Assembly (NCBI GenBank): GCA_030917245.1 | Contig: JAUPVA010000031.1 | Span: 1-21,719, forward strand | Length of the DNA stretch: 21,719 bases | Direction of reading: 5' to 3' | DNA from: Patescibacteria group bacterium | GTDB lineage: Bacteria; Patescibacteriota; Saccharimonadia; Saccharimonadales; Saccharimonadaceae | Shown here: piece after piece, positions 20,440-21,719 of the stretch | How positions within the stretch are numbered: position 1 is the stretch's first letter | Layout of the letters: every line of letters begins with the position of its first letter | Notes under the pieces: generated by a model | What the model was told of the DNA's origin: nothing | The model's database searches: none | The model's input: the letters and a program-made list of their open reading frames with translations, nothing else | Program-made: the position numbers and the translations under genes

Positions 20440-21002
20440 TTAGCTGCCTCCTTAAGGGTTTTAGTGATAATCGCTTCGCGTATGTGGTCAAGGTATATTT
20501 CTTTTTTGGTAATGGCCGATCGGTATTCATCGAGAGCCTGCACCGCTCTACCGAGAGCTCGCTCTTGACCGGGTGGAATTTCTGGTATGACAATTTGCGC
20601 CAAGTTATCTTTAGTAATCGACTTAAGCGCTGCCCCGGAAGAGAGCTCGAACACAGCCTTCATGCCGACACTTGAGTTAAAAAACATTGTTATAAATTCT
20701 GAATTAATGGAGTTACTCTTTGGCGTCAGCACAAAGAGTGAGGAAGATGCAACCGCTTTTAACTCCTTGTCCTGAAATAAAACCGCTTTTGAGAAGCCAC
20801 GTGCCGAGACGAGAATTTCACCAGGTCGTAGCAAGTGCCTACTCTCTCCTGTGAATAATATTCGGGGGCGAGCAGCGAACCCAAAGTCGATACCGAGGTC
20901 TTTCGCCTGAATTACTTCAGTATCGCCAGCGGCAAATGAATCAATCGCACTTCGAAATGTATAGCCCGATCGTATCTCAACTAAGTCGCCAAGTTTTCTC
21001 AT
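20436..21002 (-). CDS. Half-length HsdS-like specificity protein (one target-recognition domain)
   Basis: At 188 residues it is about half of a normal HsdS. A single TRD opens with RKLGDLVEIRSGYTFRS, continues with HLLRPGEILVSARG and SSSLFVLTPKSNSINSEFITMFFNS, and ends with a single conserved helix (IPPGQERALGRAVQALDEYRSAITKKEIYLDHI). One-TRD HsdS proteins can pair to read palindromic split targets. It leads the operon and overlaps hsdM, while a complete hsdS lies six genes downstream. The end is a clean stop and helix, so it looks like a genuine half-subunit rather than a truncation. Its start is set by a leaderless promoter. Confidence 0.85.
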   Translation of the reverse strand: MRKLGDLVEIRSGYTFRSAIDSFAAGDTEVIQAKDLGIDFGFAARPRILFTGESRHLLRPGEILVSARGFSKAVLFQDKELKAVASSSLFVLTPKSNSINSEFITMFFNSSVGMKAVFELSSGAALKSITKDNLAQIVIPEIPPGQERALGRAVQALDEYRSAITKKEIYLDHIREAIITKTLKEAAK

Positions 21003-21008
21003 GTCATC

Positions 21009-21037
21009 ATATTAACTAACATATTTGTAAAAGTCAA
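21009..21037 (-). promoter_or_regulatory. Leaderless promoter of the restriction/RNase operon
   Basis: On the minus strand TTGACT (21032-21037), exactly 17 bases, TAATAT (21009-21014), then six bases to the ATG at 21002. This is the only good promoter seen upstream of hsdM through the metallopeptidase gene, and the genes that follow are separated by overlaps or at most two bases. Confidence 0.75.
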
Positions 21038-21060
21038 TACACACATAGTTCTACTGCAGG

Positions 21061-21702
21061 TTAAATAGTGCTAACGTAATTTAAAGCGGAAACGATTATA
21101 TGATCAATAACATCGATACCTAGTATGTCGCCTGCATCATTCAAGCGCTTAGTTACACCTTTGTCCGCTTCGCTAACTGTCAAACTTCCACTTGGGTGAT
21201 TATGCGCCACGATAATACTAGCTGCGCGATCTTCGATGGCGAGCGCGAATACTTCGCGCGGATGAACTAGGCTGGCAGTAAGCGTACCGATAGTTACGAC
21301 GTGCTTATTAATAAGCCGGTTGGCGCCGTCGAGTGTCAGGCATACAAAGTATTCCTGCTTCTTGTCGCGGATGTCGGCCAACTGCTCGACCGCTTTTTCC
21401 GGCGAATCGATAATGGGCCGGTCTGGTTCGAGCACATAGCGCTTAGCGAGCTCGAAGCTGGCCAGCAGTTCGGTCATCTTAGCCGGGCCAATTCCCTTTA
21501 CAGACCTCAGACTATCTATAGTAAGGACGCGGTCTCGTTTGAGCAGCTTGGCAATGTCGCGTGCTATCTTCGTGACGTCCGCTTGCGCATTGCCACTACC
21601 AATCAAGGCCTGCAGAAGTTCAATGTCGGAGAGTTTTTCTGGGCCGTACTCGACAAGCTTCTCGCGGGGACGGTCTTGCTTGCGCTTGTCGGCCATTTTC
21701 AT
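21061..21702 (-). CDS. radC: RadC-family JAB/MPN-domain protein
   Basis: A 213-residue protein of normal RadC length. The N-terminal half carries a helix-hairpin-helix-like segment (RSVKGIGPAKMTELLASFELAKRY). The C-terminal JAB/MPN domain has the metal motif H167-N-H169-P-S171-G with D180 (IVAHNHPSGSLTVSEAD). Despite its name the family has no established role in repair; members are linked with mobile DNA and transformation. The ATG at 21702 is preferred because TATAAT ends six bases upstream; an in-frame ATG at 21696 is possible. It precedes the restriction operon by 58 bases that contain the operon's own promoter. Confidence 0.92.
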   Translation of the reverse strand: MKMADKRKQDRPREKLVEYGPEKLSDIELLQALIGSGNAQADVTKIARDIAKLLKRDRVLTIDSLRSVKGIGPAKMTELLASFELAKRYVLEPDRPIIDSPEKAVEQLADIRDKKQEYFVCLTLDGANRLINKHVVTIGTLTASLVHPREVFALAIEDRAASIIVAHNHPSGSLTVSEADKGVTKRLNDAGDILGIDVIDHIIVSALNYVSTI

Positions 21703-21708
21703 ACTAGA

Positions 21709-21714
21709 ATTATA
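21709..21714 (-). promoter_or_regulatory. Leaderless -10 box of radC
   Basis: TATAAT on the minus strand lies exactly six bases before the ATG at 21702. The -35 region is outside the window. Confidence 0.55.
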
Positions 21715-21719
21715 CGTTA

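Noticed and set aside
11088..21002. BREX or DISARM-like system
   Set aside because: No PglZ, BrxC, DrmA/B or phospholipase-D gene; HsdR, HsdM and HsdS define a Type I system.
1..21719. UGA recoding as in Gracilibacteria or Absconditabacteria
   Set aside because: Several genes end normally at TGA (for example DUF4342 and hsdS) and no gene is interrupted by in-frame TGA in a way that recoding would fix.

Overview
The window most resembles a chromosome segment of a Patescibacteria/CPR bacterium, probably Candidatus Saccharibacteria (TM7). This is an inference from the mix of genes (LysM-CHAP hydrolase, DUF4342, Gmad2-domain lipidless membrane protein, many unrecognised small proteins), very tight packing, moderate GC, and a promoter style in which a -10 box lies six bases before the ATG. 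TGA is used as an ordinary stop, so the recoded CPR lineages are not indicated. No rRNA, tRNA, CRISPR array or transposase was seen.

Left part (1-5.4 kb): the 5' end of an AbrB-type regulator on the minus strand, a secreted LysM-CHAP cell-wall hydrolase, then metK on the minus strand behind a SAM-I/SAM-IV-clan riboswitch whose expression platform appears to hide the metK ribosome site. mpg (3-methyladenine glycosylase) diverges from a DUF4342-fkpA-like-yaaA operon. A redox-type HxlR regulator diverges from an NADPH-dependent FMN reductase, with an inverted repeat over the -10 boxes.

Middle (5.4-11 kb): a leaderless Erm-like rRNA methyltransferase; a conspicuously GC-rich gene for a Mu Gam-like DNA-end-binding/nuclease-inhibitor protein; a single-pass membrane protein; a conserved CxxC protein interrupted by a frameshift at an eight-A run; a Gmad2-domain protein; several unrecognised genes; an Hsp20 chaperone under a CIRCE (HrcA) operator; and a membrane protein with an intramembrane-type HExxH motif.

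Right part (10.8-21.7 kb): the most interesting region. A single minus-strand operon starting at 21002 has nine intact genes with overlaps or gaps of only a few bases: half-length hsdS, hsdM, a NYN/PIN-like RNase, a two-helix membrane protein with coiled coils, two HEPN-type proteins each with an R-N-x3-H motif, full-length hsdS, hsdR, and a YgjP-like zinc metallopeptidase, followed by what looks like a decayed small gene. The classic Type I restriction-modification enzyme therefore carries an embedded cassette of predicted RNA-targeting nucleases plus a membrane component, suggesting a two-layer defence: DNA restriction backed by an RNA-cleaving growth arrest, in the manner of PrrC in the prr locus. 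radC lies just upstream with its own leaderless promoter.

Many genes (about nine) start directly at the predicted transcription start, while others have long leaders with strong Shine-Dalgarno sites, so both translation-initiation modes coexist.
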